Assembly: GCF_000799715.1 (NCBI RefSeq)
Contig: NZ_JUHG01000011.1
Span: 1,178,001-1,242,000 of the forward strand
Direction of reading: 5' to 3'
From: Martinezella rhizogenes
GTDB lineage: Bacteria; Pseudomonadota; Alphaproteobacteria; Rhizobiales; Rhizobiaceae
DNA: 64,000 nt
In this document: positions 9,985 to 19,051 of the stretch, piece by piece
Layout of the letters: the number at the start of each line of letters is the position of its first letter
Position numbering within the stretch: the stretch's first letter is position 1
Position numbers and translations under genes: made by a program
The notes under the pieces: model-generated
Told to the model about the DNA's origin: nothing
Databases searched by the model: none
What the model saw: the letters and a program-made list of their open reading frames with translations, nothing else

Positions 9985-10659
9985 TTAATTGTAAAGAGCC
10001 AGCGACAGCTTCAGCGCCTCCGGAAGAGGATTCCACAGACCGGTTTTGATCCCGGCTGTTCGCAAGGCCGCTGCCGTCCAGGTGTTGCAGCCGAAGAGCA
10101 AATTGAAATAACCCTTAGCCTCGAAGAAGCGATCTGTGACACCATAGGCTGCATCGGCGATGGGCGCGACCGCGCCGTTCTGCTCCTTAAAGCTTGCCGC
10201 GATGAAGCCTAGTAATGACGTGAATTCACCGGAGCTGACGTCAAATGCCTGAACGGCGGGGTACTGCTCGGGAATATACGCCGCCACGTCGACATGCAGT
10301 ACCGAGCTGTCCAGCGTCAGCGCCCGCAGCACCGGCATCGGCTTCAAGTCGGCCCAGGTGGGGGTCTCCAGATAAAAGGCGCGGCCGCCCCAGCCGAAGA
10401 TCAGCCACTCCGCATCGGGTGACGCCAAGGGAATGCCGGCTTGTCCAAGAAGGGAAAACGCCGCCCGGGTCTCGTCGTTGAGCGGCACCGCGATGTCGGT
10501 ATGGATCGGATTGGAAAGCACCAGAATACGTCGTGGGGCAGCAACGTCGTCAGCCGCCTTGGCAGGCGCGAACAACGGCCTGGGAATAAAGGTTCCGCCC
10601 ATCACGGCCAGCACAGCCAGCAGTAACAGGCGAAACAACCAGCGGATGGCTCCCCCCAT
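9985..10659 (-). CDS. DUF2459/TIGR02117-like protein, urease-linked
   Basis: 224 residues, starting 7 bases after the ureC stop and so almost certainly co-translated with it. The N-terminus is a signal anchor (residues 8-30). Conserved motifs are 'SNPIHTDIAVP', 'FGWGGRAFYLETPTW' and 'YFNLLFGCNTWTAAALRTAG'. A His near residue 53 and a Cys in 'FGCNTW' could form a papain/NlpC-like Cys-His pair, which is my inference. The family is repeatedly found next to urease genes but has no proven biochemical role that I know of. Periplasmic localisation is likely from the anchor. Confidence 0.75.
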   Translation of the reverse strand: MGGAIRWLFRLLLLAVLAVMGGTFIPRPLFAPAKAADDVAAPRRILVLSNPIHTDIAVPLNDETRAAFSLLGQAGIPLASPDAEWLIFGWGGRAFYLETPTWADLKPMPVLRALTLDSSVLHVDVAAYIPEQYPAVQAFDVSSGEFTSLLGFIAASFKEQNGAVAPIADAAYGVTDRFFEAKGYFNLLFGCNTWTAAALRTAGIKTGLWNPLPEALKLSLALYN

Positions 10660-10666
10660 CAGCCGC

Positions 10667-12376
10667 TCAGAACAGGAAGTAACGCTGCGCCATCGGCAGC
10701 ACTGTCGCCGGTTCGCAAGTCAGAAGCTCGCCATCCGCGCGCACTTCGTAGGTTTCCGGATCAACCTCGATATGCGGCGTCAGGCTGTTATGGATCATCG
10801 ACGCCTTGGAGATGCCGCCACGGGTATTCTTCACGGCAAGGAGCTTCTTGGCGACGCCGAGCCTGCCGGCGAGACCGGCGTCGAGCGAGGCCTGCGACAC
10901 GAAGGTGACCGAGGAATTCGTCAGGCTCTTGCCGAAGGCTGCGAACATCGGACGATAATGCATCGGCTGCGGCGTCGGGATCGAGGCGTTCGGATCGCCC
11001 ATCGGCGCGGCCGCGATCGAACCACCGAGCAGAACCATCTCCGGCTTGACGCCGAAAAAGGCCGGGTTCCATATCACCAGGTCGGCGCGCTTGCCGACTT
11101 CGATAGACCCGACCTCATGGCTGAGGCCCTGAGCGATCGCCGGATTGATCGTGTATTTGGCAATGTAGCGCTTGACGCGGAAATTGTCGTTGTCGCCGGT
11201 TTCCTGGGCCAGACGGCCGCGCTGGCGCTTCATCTTGTCGGCGGTCTGCCAGGTGCGGATCGCCACTTCGCCGACGCGGCCCATCGCCTGACTGTCGGAG
11301 GAGATGATCGAGAAGGCGCCAATATCGTGGAGAATATCTTCCGCCGCGATCGTCTCCTTGCGGATACGGCTTTCGGCGAAGGCGATGTCTTCGGGGATCG
11401 ACGGCGACAGGTGATGGCAGACCATCAGCATGTCCAAATGCTCGGCAATGGTGTTAACCGTATAGGGGCGCGTCGGGTTGGTCGAAGACGGGATGACGTT
11501 CGACTGGCCGCAGATCTTGATGATGTCGGGCGCATGGCCGCCACCGGCACCTTCGGTGTGAAAAGCGTGGATGGTGCGGCCCTTGATGGCGCCGATCGTA
11601 TCCTCGACAAAGCCGCTTTCATTCAATGTATCCGTGTGGATCATCACCTGCACATCATACTCGTCAGCGACGCTCAGGCAGCAGTCGATCGCGGCCGGCG
11701 TCGTGCCCCAATCTTCGTGGAGCTTCAGCGAGCAGGCGCCGGCAAGTACCATTTCCTCAAGCGCGGCCGGCAGCGAGGCATTCCCCTTGCCGGCAAGCGC
11801 GAGGTTCATGGGAAAGGCATCGAAGCTTTCGATCATTCGTTCGATATGCCATGCGCCGGTGCAGGTGGTCGCAAGCGTGCCATGCGCAGGCCCGGAGCCG
11901 CCGCCGAGCATCGTCGTCACGCCGCTCATCAGCGCCTCTTCGATCTGTTGCGGGCAGATGAAGTGGATATGCGCATCCATGCCCCCCGCGGTCAGGATCT
12001 TGCCTTCGCCAGCAATGATTTCCGTCGAAGGCCCGATGATGATCGTGATCCCTGGCTGAGTGTCCGGATTGCCGGCCTTGCCGATCGCGGCGATGCGGCC
12101 GTTCTTCAAACCGACATCCGCTTTGACGATCCCCCAGGTATCGACGATCAGCGCATTGGTGATGACGGTATCGACAGCACCGTTCGCCCGCGTCACCTGG
12201 CTCTGCCCCATGCCGTCGCGAATGACCTTGCCGCCGCCGAACTTCACCTCTTCGCCATAGGTGGTGAAATCCTTCTCCACCTCGATGAAGAGCTCGGTAT
12301 CGGCAAGCCGCACCTTGTCGCCGGTGGTCGGCCCAAACATGTTGGCATAGGCGGCGCGGGAGATTTTGTAGGACAT
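10667..12376 (-). CDS. ureC: urease alpha subunit UreC
   Basis: 569 residues, the normal length for the catalytic subunit, which hydrolyses urea to ammonia and carbamate at a dinuclear nickel centre. Visible active-site elements are the nickel-binding 'HIHFICPQQ', the carbamylated Lys in '[15 protein letters not shown]', '[11 protein letters not shown]', '[15 protein letters not shown]' and the mobile-flap His in 'MVCHHLSP'. All appear intact. It is preceded by a GT29-like gene rather than directly by ureB, with 3 bases between them, and is followed by the DUF2459-like gene. Confidence 0.98.
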   Translation of the reverse strand: MSYKISRAAYANMFGPTTGDKVRLADTELFIEVEKDFTTYGEEVKFGGGKVIRDGMGQSQVTRANGAVDTVITNALIVDTWGIVKADVGLKNGRIAAIGKAGNPDTQPGITIIIGPSTEIIAGEGKILTAGGMDAHIHFICPQQIEEALMSGVTTMLGGGSGPAHGTLATTCTGAWHIERMIESFDAFPMNLALAGKGNASLPAALEEMVLAGACSLKLHEDWGTTPAAIDCCLSVADEYDVQVMIHTDTLNESGFVEDTIGAIKGRTIHAFHTEGAGGGHAPDIIKICGQSNVIPSSTNPTRPYTVNTIAEHLDMLMVCHHLSPSIPEDIAFAESRIRKETIAAEDILHDIGAFSIISSDSQAMGRVGEVAIRTWQTADKMKRQRGRLAQETGDNDNFRVKRYIAKYTINPAIAQGLSHEVGSIEVGKRADLVIWNPAFFGVKPEMVLLGGSIAAAPMGDPNASIPTPQPMHYRPMFAAFGKSLTNSSVTFVSQASLDAGLAGRLGVAKKLLAVKNTRGGISKASMIHNSLTPHIEVDPETYEVRADGELLTCEPATVLPMAQRYFLF

Positions 12377-12379
12377 GAA

Positions 12380-13024
12380 TCAGGCTCCTTGGGAGGAAAG
12401 AATGGGTGTTGTGCTGGCCAAGCGCCGGACGCGGCCAAGGGAAACATAAAGGTCGACCAATCGCTTCTCCGCCGCGAAGGGGTGGCCGTCCCAGCCGGTA
12501 TGGCTGAAGCCGGTAATGGCGATGTCGTCGTCGGGGTGGAGTAAAAGCAGCGCGCCGATTACAACCAGCCCGCTGCTCGGCACGATGTAAGAACCCGGTT
12601 CATGCGCCGAAAGCGCCTCATCGACGCGCTCATGAACGGACTGGTCGATCACCACATGGCGCTTGCCGGTTGCGCGGCAGAAGGCGGTGAACTGATCGGT
12701 ATAATCGTCGCAGAAATCGTTGAGTTCCGGATGCGATTGCGCAAGCTCCGCACGCAGGGCCGCGAACTTGCGGGGATCACGCACGCTCCAGATCTCCGAT
12801 GCGGCGGCGACAGGCGGGCTCTTGCGCCACTCGGCGGAGCCAAGCATGGCGCGCGCCGGCCTGCCGGTATTGCAGACAGCCACGACATCGGTGCGGCTGC
12901 CGCCTGCCCCGAAAGAGCGGCAATCGTTGAAACGCACGACCATGTCGGCGGCGTCGATCTCTGTCGCCGCCCCCTCAGCTATTTCGCCGTTGCCGACGAC
13001 CATGATCCTGCGTTTCGCGCTCAC
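12380..13024 (-). CDS. GT29 (sialyltransferase-fold)-like protein between ureB and ureC
   Basis: 214 residues from a GTG start at 13024, chosen because GGGGAGGG lies 7 bases upstream; a longer frame reaches back into ureB. The N-terminus reads 'MVVGNGEIAEG...VVRFNDC...GSRTDVV', which resembles the L-motif of CAZy family GT29. The later 'PSSGLVVIGALLLL...ITGFSH' resembles the S-motif. In GT29 these motifs bind the CMP-sugar donor and the acceptor. The assignment is by motif shape only; the real donor is unknown. Only 22 bases separate it from ureB and 3 from ureC, so it is made together with the urease subunits. It has no signal peptide and is probably cytoplasmic. Confidence 0.7.
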   Translation of the reverse strand: MSAKRRIMVVGNGEIAEGAATEIDAADMVVRFNDCRSFGAGGSRTDVVAVCNTGRPARAMLGSAEWRKSPPVAAASEIWSVRDPRKFAALRAELAQSHPELNDFCDDYTDQFTAFCRATGKRHVVIDQSVHERVDEALSAHEPGSYIVPSSGLVVIGALLLLHPDDDIAITGFSHTGWDGHPFAAEKRLVDLYVSLGRVRRLASTTPILSSQGA

Positions 13025-13046
13025 TGTGCGCCCTCCCCGGCAAGCC

Positions 13047-13352
13047 TCAGAGCTTGCCCATGACCTGCTGGCGGAAGCCATAGACCTCTCGCTTGCCGGA
13101 CAGCGGAATCAGCGTCACCGAGCGCGTCTGGCCCGGCTCGAAACGTACGGCGGTGCCCGCCGGAATATCCAGCCGCATGCCCCTCGCCTTGTCGCGATCA
13201 AAGGCAAGGCCGCCATTGGTTTCGGCAAAATGATAGTGGCTGCCGACCTGCACCGGCCGGTCGCCGGTGTTGGAGACCTCCAGCGTCACGGTCGGCGCGC
13301 CGACGTTGAGTTCGATATCGCCGCTTGCGGCAATGATTTCGCCTGGGATCAT
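13047..13352 (-). CDS. ureB: urease beta subunit UreB
   Basis: 101 residues, the usual length for a separate bacterial UreB. It opens with '[16 protein letters not shown]' and contains '[20 protein letters not shown]'-type sequence and '[14 protein letters not shown]', which are signatures of the beta-sandwich structural subunit. It is placed 22 bases after ureA and 22 bases before the GT29-like gene. Confidence 0.97.
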   Translation of the reverse strand: MIPGEIIAASGDIELNVGAPTVTLEVSNTGDRPVQVGSHYHFAETNGGLAFDRDKARGMRLDIPAGTAVRFEPGQTRSVTLIPLSGKREVYGFRQQVMGKL

Positions 13353-13374
13353 GGTCTTTCTCCTCTGCCGTCGC

Positions 13375-13677
13375 TCAGCGGATCGGCTCGTGCACGGTCA
13401 CCAGCTTCGTTCCATCCGGAAACGTCGCCTCGACCTGCACGTCATGGATCATCTCGGCAATCCCCTCCATCACCTGATCGCGGGTGATGACATGGGCGCC
13501 GGCCTCCATTAGCTCGGCGACCGGGCGGCCGTCGCGGGCGCCCTCAACGACGAAATCGGAGATCAACGCGATGGCTTCGGGATAGTTGAGCTTGACGCCG
13601 CGCTCCAGCCGCCGCCGCGCCACCATCGCCGCCATGGAAATCAACAGCTTGTCTTTTTCTCTCGGAGTGAGATTCAT
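13375..13677 (-). CDS. ureA: urease gamma subunit UreA
   Basis: 100 residues beginning '[20 protein letters not shown]', the standard UreA N-terminus, with '[20 protein letters not shown]' and a C-terminal '[17 protein letters not shown]'. It is a structural subunit of the (UreABC)3 enzyme. It lies 22 bases before ureB and 77 bases after ureD; that latter gap holds a palindromic repeat. Confidence 0.98.
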   Translation of the reverse strand: MNLTPREKDKLLISMAAMVARRRLERGVKLNYPEAIALISDFVVEGARDGRPVAELMEAGAHVITRDQVMEGIAEMIHDVQVEATFPDGTKLVTVHEPIR

Positions 13678-13704
13678 CGCCTACCTATGTGCTCGTTTGA
13701 TTTT

Positions 13705-13749
13705 GCATGATCTTGCCCAAAAACCGCTTCACACTTTTTGGGATCATGC
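13705..13749. repeat. REP-like palindrome between ureD and ureA
   Basis: A 45-base imperfect palindrome: outer arms GCATGATC / GATCATGC and inner arms CCCAAAAA / TTTTTGGG around an 11-base centre, with a small bulge on the left arm. Elements of this shape are scattered between genes in Rhizobium genomes. It could act as a processing or pausing site inside the ure transcript. Confidence 0.7.
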
Positions 13750-13754
13750 CGGAA

Positions 13755-14576
13755 CTACAGATTCCAGACTTTCGGCACAGGCGCTCCGTTGCGCAAGGCG
13801 GAAATGATCGGGATCAGGATTTTTCTGAGTGCGAAGCCATCGGACGCCGCCAGCCGCACCACCAGCTTGTCGCGCCATTGGCTGGCACCGCCCATGTGCC
13901 CCTCGACAAGCGGGCGAACCTGGGCAAGATAAGTCTCTGCCAGCGGCCCGGCATAAAGCAGCGTCGCAAAGGCAACCTGTCCGCTCAACACAGCATGTTC
14001 GGCGGTCAGGGCCGCGACGTCGCCATCGAACCGCAATTCCTCGGCATGGATCAGCCGCCCGGCGCGACGGACGCGCCAACGGTCGCGAAACAGCCCCTGC
14101 TTCATCGCCTCGCCCATGGCCTTGCGCCCCAAAAGGATCGCCTCGACAGCCAGGAATTCAGCCGTTTCGTCGAGATCGACATCCAGTCTGCGGGAGAGCG
14201 AAGCGCGATCGAACAGAATGGTCTCCTGCGGCAACCAGTCGACGCGCGCGCCGGCGCCAACCCTGATCGAGGTCGCGACTTCGGCGGTGCTGGCGGATGC
14301 CTTGTAGATTTTCTCGCAAGCTTGCGTGGTCACGTCGATGCGTGTGCCCGGTCCAGCAACGACGCTCCAATCCATGCGGTCGCCGCCGGTCAGACCACCG
14401 GCGGTGTTGATGATGACCGCTTCCATGGAGCTGTCGAACGTTGCCGGCAAGCGGATCTTCGCCGACCCCTCCTGGAAAAGCTCGGCAAGACGCGTACGCC
14501 CGTCAAGCGCCTTGGCCGCCAGATGGCCGCGCCCGCGCGCCCTCTGCGGTCTCGTGCTCGCCGCTGCCACCGTCAT
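13755..14576 (-). CDS. ureD: urease accessory protein UreD
   Basis: 273 residues, typical for UreD (UreH), the scaffold that binds apo-urease and carries nickel from UreF/UreG. Recognisable parts are '[18 protein letters not shown]', '[17 protein letters not shown]' and '[15 protein letters not shown]'. The first 20 residues are Arg/Ala-rich and may be over-extended, but I see no better start. It begins the urease half of the block, 164 bases after urtE. Confidence 0.95.
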   Translation of the reverse strand: MTVAAASTRPQRARGRGHLAAKALDGRTRLAELFQEGSAKIRLPATFDSSMEAVIINTAGGLTGGDRMDWSVVAGPGTRIDVTTQACEKIYKASASTAEVATSIRVGAGARVDWLPQETILFDRASLSRRLDVDLDETAEFLAVEAILLGRKAMGEAMKQGLFRDRWRVRRAGRLIHAEELRFDGDVAALTAEHAVLSGQVAFATLLYAGPLAETYLAQVRPLVEGHMGGASQWRDKLVVRLAASDGFALRKILIPIISALRNGAPVPKVWNL

Positions 14577-14740
14577 CCCGCTTCTCCACTTGACCCATCA
14601 TGCCGTCGCAGGTCATTGAAACCCGCCAAGCAACAAACGCAAGCAATTTCTGTGCCTTATGCAATCGCCCGGAACCCGGCCCGGAGCAAGCCGGCAGCCG
14701 CTGCATTTTTCGCCAGACGATGAAAAGAGCGGCAACGGCC

Positions 14741-15436
14741 TCAGACCGTCAGATGCCGGCGCGCCTCGGGCGTATCCAGCGTCTCCGCCAGTCCCTCATG
14801 GACGATCTCACCACGGTCCATGATGTAAACGTAGTCGGCAAGCTCGCGGCAGAAATCGAGATATTGCTCGACCAGCAGGATTGCCATGCCGGTGGAATCC
14901 CGGAGATAGCGGATCGCCCGGCCGATATCCTTGATGATCGACGGCTGGATGCCCTCGGTCGGCTCGTCCAGCACCAAGATCCTCGGCCGTGTCACCATCG
15001 CCCGGCCGATCGCCAATTGCTGCTGCTGGCCACCTGAGAGATCGCCGCCACGCCGCGACAGCATGGATTTCAGTACCGGAAACAGGCTGTAGATGTCATC
15101 GGGAATGTTACGGTCGCGGCGAGGCACCGGTGCGAACCCAGTTTCTAGGTTTTCCTTGACCGTCAGCAGCGGAAAGATCTCGCGGCCCTGCGGCACGTAA
15201 CCGATGCCCTGCTTGGCGCGGGCAAACGGCGCCATGCCGTTCAGCGTCACGCCGTTGAAGGCGACCGTGCCCGCCGACAGCGCATGCTGACCGGTGACGG
15301 CGCGCAGCAACGAACTCTTGCCGACACCGTTGCGCCCGAGCACGCAGGTGATCTTGCCCATCTCGGCCTTGATCGAGATACCGCGCAGCGCCTGCGCGGC
15401 GCCATAATGCAGATTTGCGTTTTCGACTGTCAGCAT
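14741..15436 (-). CDS. urtE: urea ABC transporter ATPase UrtE
   Basis: 231 residues, a LivF-type ATPase energising urea uptake. Walker A is 'GRNGVGKSSLL', the signature motif is 'LSGGQQQQLAIGRAM', and Walker B is 'ILVLDEPTEGIQP'. The 'EGIQPSII' sequence after Walker B is characteristic of UrtE rather than of amino acid transporters. It starts one base after urtD ends and is the last urt gene before ureD. Confidence 0.95.
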   Translation of the reverse strand: MLTVENANLHYGAAQALRGISIKAEMGKITCVLGRNGVGKSSLLRAVTGQHALSAGTVAFNGVTLNGMAPFARAKQGIGYVPQGREIFPLLTVKENLETGFAPVPRRDRNIPDDIYSLFPVLKSMLSRRGGDLSGGQQQQLAIGRAMVTRPRILVLDEPTEGIQPSIIKDIGRAIRYLRDSTGMAILLVEQYLDFCRELADYVYIMDRGEIVHEGLAETLDTPEARRHLTV

Positions 15437-15437
15437 C

Positions 15438-16193
15438 TCATCGCCCCAGATAATTCTCGATCACCTTTGGATCGCTACTAACAAAATCGATCGATCCCTC
15501 AGCCAACACCGAACCTTCCGCCAGGCAGGTCACCTTGACCCCAAGGTCGCGGATAAAACCCATGTCGTGCTCCACCACCACCACCGACCGCGTCTTGGCG
15601 ATTTCCTTCAGCAGCACTGCCGTCTCCGCCGTCTCGGCATCCGTCATGCCGGCAACGGGCTCGTCGACCAGAAGCAACTTCGGCTCCTGGGCAAGCAGCA
15701 TGCCGATCTCCAGCCATTGCTTCTGCCCATGCGAGAGATTGGCGGCCAGTTCGTCTCGGCGATGCGAAAGCCGCACCGTGTCGAGGATTTCGTGGATGCG
15801 GTCGCTATCGGCTGGCGTCAGGCGATAGAATAGCGTCGAGAAAACGCCGCGCTTGCGGTTGAGAGCCAGCTCGAGATTGTCCCAGACCGTATGGCTTTCA
15901 AAGACGGTCGGCTTCTGGAATTTACGGCCGATGCCGAGCTGGGCGATATCGGCCTCGTCCTTCTTGGTGAGATCGATCTGGCCGTTGAAGAACACCTCGC
16001 CCTCATCGGGCCGTGTCTTGCCGGTGATGATGTCCATCATCGTCGTTTTGCCGGCGCCGTTCGGGCCGATGATGGCGCGAAGCTCCCCCGGTTCGATAAC
16101 GATCGACAGCGAATTTAGCGCCTTGAAGCCGTCGAAGGAGACGGAGACGTTGTTGAGATAGAGCATGCTGTTGGGTTTGATGTCCGGGATCAT
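15438..16193 (-). CDS. urtD: urea ABC transporter ATPase UrtD
   Basis: 251 residues, a LivG-type ATPase. Walker A is 'GPNGAGKTTMMD' and 'TGKTRPDEGEVFFNG' is typical of UrtD. The signature is 'LSHGQKQWLEIGMLL', with the Gln-Lys-Gln-Trp form seen in urea transporters, and Walker B is 'LLLVDEPVAGM'. An upstream in-frame start at 16304 would add 37 Arg-rich residues inside urtC; the ATG at 16193, 4 bases after the urtC stop, is preferred. Confidence 0.95.
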   Translation of the reverse strand: MIPDIKPNSMLYLNNVSVSFDGFKALNSLSIVIEPGELRAIIGPNGAGKTTMMDIITGKTRPDEGEVFFNGQIDLTKKDEADIAQLGIGRKFQKPTVFESHTVWDNLELALNRKRGVFSTLFYRLTPADSDRIHEILDTVRLSHRRDELAANLSHGQKQWLEIGMLLAQEPKLLLVDEPVAGMTDAETAETAVLLKEIAKTRSVVVVEHDMGFIRDLGVKVTCLAEGSVLAEGSIDFVSSDPKVIENYLGR

Positions 16194-16197
16194 GCTC

Positions 16198-17358
16198 TTA
16201 CTCCGCCGCCTGAATGGTCTTGCTGGCTTCGTCTTCCTCGGCCTTCGGCTTCGGGCTGACAGGCTTGCGGCCTCGGCCCGTATACTGCGCCACCGCACCG
16301 ACAATGCCCTTGGGCAGGAACAGCGTCACCGCGACGAAGAGGCCGCCCAGCGCAAAGAGCCAGAAACTCGGGAACAGACCGGTAAAGATCGTCTTGCCGC
16401 CATTGACGAGGATGGCGCCGATGATCGGCCCGATCAGCGTTGCCCGACCGCCGACCGCCGTCCAGATGACCACTTCGATGGAATTGGCGGGCGCGAATTC
16501 GCCGGGGTTGATGATGCCGATCTGCGGCACATAGAGAGCGCCGGCGACGCCCGCCATCATCGCCGACACGACGAAAACAAAGAGCTTCATATGCTCGACG
16601 CGATAGCCGAGGAAACGCGTCCGGCTCTCCGCGTCACGCACCCCGACCAGCACCTTACCGAACTTCGAGCGTACAATGGCTGAGGACAGCATCAGCGCCA
16701 GCGCCAGCAGCAGCGCCGTGATGCTAAAGAGCGTGGCGCGTGTACCGTCGGCCTGGATGTTGAAGCCGAGAATATCCTTGAAATCGGTGAGGCCATTATT
16801 GCCGCCAAAGCCCATATCATTGCGGAAGAAGGCAAGCAGCAGCGCGTAGGTCATGGCCTGCGTGATGATGGAGAGATAGACGCCGTTGACGCGGGAGCGG
16901 AAGGCGAACCAGCCGAAGACGAAGGCGAGCAGGCCGGGAGCCACGAGCACCATGATCATCGCGAACCAGAAATGATCGAAACCGTACCAGAACCAGGGCA
17001 GCTCCTTCCAGTTCAGAAAGACCATGAAGTCCGGCAGGATGGGATTGCCATAGGTGCCGCGCGTGCCGATCTGCCGCATCAGATACATGCCCATCGCATA
17101 GCCGCCGAGCGCGAAGAAGGCGCCGTGACCGAGCGAAAGAATGCCGCAATAGCCCCAGACGAGATCGAGCGCCAGGGCGAGCAGCGCGTAGGTCAGATAT
17201 TTGCCGAACAGCGACATCAGATAGGTCGGCACATGCAGGGCGCTGGTTTCCGGAAGCAGCAGGTTGGACAGCGGCACAAGGAAGGCGACGGCGATCAATA
17301 TCGCAATGGCGATGCTGATGCGGCGGTCGAGCGAGCGGAGGATAAACGCCGTGATCAT
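16198..17358 (-). CDS. urtC: urea ABC transporter permease UrtC
   Basis: 386 residues, a LivM-type permease with about ten hydrophobic segments. 'ALALDLVWGYCGILSLGHGA' and 'FLGYRVEHMKLFVFVVSAMM' are the usual UrtC/LivM signatures. The C-terminal tail is charged and Lys-rich. Its start codon overlaps the urtB stop (ATGA), implying translational coupling. With UrtB it forms the membrane channel. Confidence 0.95.
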   Translation of the reverse strand: MITAFILRSLDRRISIAIAILIAVAFLVPLSNLLLPETSALHVPTYLMSLFGKYLTYALLALALDLVWGYCGILSLGHGAFFALGGYAMGMYLMRQIGTRGTYGNPILPDFMVFLNWKELPWFWYGFDHFWFAMIMVLVAPGLLAFVFGWFAFRSRVNGVYLSIITQAMTYALLLAFFRNDMGFGGNNGLTDFKDILGFNIQADGTRATLFSITALLLALALMLSSAIVRSKFGKVLVGVRDAESRTRFLGYRVEHMKLFVFVVSAMMAGVAGALYVPQIGIINPGEFAPANSIEVVIWTAVGGRATLIGPIIGAILVNGGKTIFTGLFPSFWLFALGGLFVAVTLFLPKGIVGAVAQYTGRGRKPVSPKPKAEEDEASKTIQAAE

Positions 17359-18980
17359 GCTTCCACCGCCCTGCCCTTGAGGGCGAAGAGCCCGCGCGGA
17401 CGTTTCTGAATAAAGAGGATGATGAGGACGAGAACCAGGATCTTGCCGAGCACCGCCCCCGCATAGGGCTCAAGAAACTTGTTGAGAATGCCGAGCGAGA
17501 AGGCGCCGACCAGCGTGCCCCAGAGATTGCCGACGCCGCCGAACACCACGACCATGAAGCTGTCGATGATGTAGCTCTGCCCAAGATTGGGCGAGACGTT
17601 GTCGATCTGCGAAAGCGCGACGCCTGCCATGCCGGCAATGCCCGACCCCAAAGCAAAGGTGAAGGCATCGACCCAGGGCGTGCGAATGCCCATCGAGGAG
17701 GCCATGCGCCTATTCTGCGTCACCGCCCGCATCTGCAAGCCGAAGGCGGACCGCTTGAGCAGCAGCAGCAAGGTAACGAAGACAGCGAGCGAGAAGACGA
17801 TGATCCAGAGGCGGTTCCAGGTGAACGAGAGATAGCCGATATCGAAAGAGCCCGACATCCAGGAGGGATTGCCGACTTCCTGATTGGTCGGCCCGAAGAT
17901 CGAGCGTACCGCCTGCTGCAGGATCAGCGAAATGCCCCAGGTGGCAAGCAGCGTTTCCAGCGGCCGGCCATAGAGAAAGCGGATGACACCGCGCTCGATG
18001 ACGAGACCGACGGCACCCGTCACCACGAATGCGACGGGCAAGGCAATCGCCAGCGACCAGTCGAAGAGTTCAGGATAAGACGTGCGGATGACGCTTTGGA
18101 CCATGAAGGTGGAATAGGCCCCGATCATCACCATCTCGCCATGCGCCATGTTGATGATGCCCATGACCCCGAAAGTGATGGCAAGGCCGATAGCGGCCAA
18201 AAGCAGCACCGAAGCGAGCGACAGTCCGTACCAGACATTCTGCACCACATCCCAGATCTGCAATTGATCCTGAATGCCGGCAATGGCGGCGGCAACGTCG
18301 GGCTTCAGGCTGTCATCGACGGAGACCGAGGAAAGGATGCCGATGGCGTCGCGTCCGCCTTCAGTCTTGATAGTCTCAATCGCCGCTTTCTTTTGCTCCA
18401 GCGGACGATCGGAGCCGAGCACGGCAACCGCGCGCGCCTTTTCCAGCACGCCGCGAATTTCGCCATCCTTCTCGTTCTGAAGGGCTGCCTCCAGCACCTC
18501 CAGCGAATCCGGGCTAGGCGATTTCAGCACCGATTGCGCCGCCTCAAGCCGGACGCCACGGTCCGGGCTCATCAGCGTCAAGCCGCCAAGCGCCGCGCGG
18601 ACCGAGCGACGGAGAGTGTTGTTGATCTTGATTTTCGTGAGGTTGCCCTTGGCCTCTTCGCCAGCCGCCTGCCCCGTAACCGGATCGATCAAGCCCATGG
18701 CATCGCCGGACGATTTGGCGATGAAGACCTGATTATCGGATTTGCGTATATAAAGGTCGCCATCCGAGAAAGCTTGCAAGGCCGGCACCATCTTAGGATC
18801 GCCGGTCTTGGCCAGGCTCTTGACGATCTCGTCGGCTTGCTGGAAGTTCGCCGGACCAAGCGCATTGATAAGGCTGTGCGCATCCTCTTGGGCGCGCAGC
18901 GCGGTGGCCATCAGCACCAGAACCAGACAAAAGCCGGTGACGAGCACCAAGGCTATGCGGTAAGCGAATTTGTCAAACAT
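17355..18980 (-). CDS. urtB: urea ABC transporter permease UrtB
   Basis: 541 residues. The first ~240 are a signal-peptide-bearing periplasmic extension found in UrtB proteins ('ALQAFSDGDLYIRKSDNQVF' and an 'LEAAQSVLKSPSPDSLEVLE' helical-repeat-like stretch). A LivH-type permease follows, with 'GLAITFGVMGIINMAHGEMV' and 'TRRMASSMGIRTPWVDAFTF'-like loop sequence. The long N-terminal domain distinguishes it from amino acid permeases and explains its size. A hairpin separates it from urtA. Confidence 0.95.
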   Translation of the reverse strand: MFDKFAYRIALVLVTGFCLVLVLMATALRAQEDAHSLINALGPANFQQADEIVKSLAKTGDPKMVPALQAFSDGDLYIRKSDNQVFIAKSSGDAMGLIDPVTGQAAGEEAKGNLTKIKINNTLRRSVRAALGGLTLMSPDRGVRLEAAQSVLKSPSPDSLEVLEAALQNEKDGEIRGVLEKARAVAVLGSDRPLEQKKAAIETIKTEGGRDAIGILSSVSVDDSLKPDVAAAIAGIQDQLQIWDVVQNVWYGLSLASVLLLAAIGLAITFGVMGIINMAHGEMVMIGAYSTFMVQSVIRTSYPELFDWSLAIALPVAFVVTGAVGLVIERGVIRFLYGRPLETLLATWGISLILQQAVRSIFGPTNQEVGNPSWMSGSFDIGYLSFTWNRLWIIVFSLAVFVTLLLLLKRSAFGLQMRAVTQNRRMASSMGIRTPWVDAFTFALGSGIAGMAGVALSQIDNVSPNLGQSYIIDSFMVVVFGGVGNLWGTLVGAFSLGILNKFLEPYAGAVLGKILVLVLIILFIQKRPRGLFALKGRAVEA

Positions 18981-19000
18981 CGCGCTTTTCCCCTCAAGCT

Positions 19001-19028
19001 GTCGCGGGCAGAAAAGCCTGCCCGCGAC
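19001..19028 (-). other. Strong hairpin in the urtA-urtB spacer
   Basis: A perfect 11-bp stem (GTCGCGGGCAG at 19001-19011 with 19018-19028) and 6-base loop, without a T run, in the 71-base gap between urtA and urtB. Hairpins here usually protect the binding-protein mRNA and lower expression of the permease genes relative to it. Confidence 0.8.
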
Positions 19029-19051
19029 GGTCTCACTTCAGCGGGCGGAAC

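Noticed and set aside
10433..12544. A 703-codon open frame antisense to ureC
   Set aside because: Arg/His/Asp-rich shadow of a well-conserved gene in high-GC DNA; no start signal, no recognisable domain.
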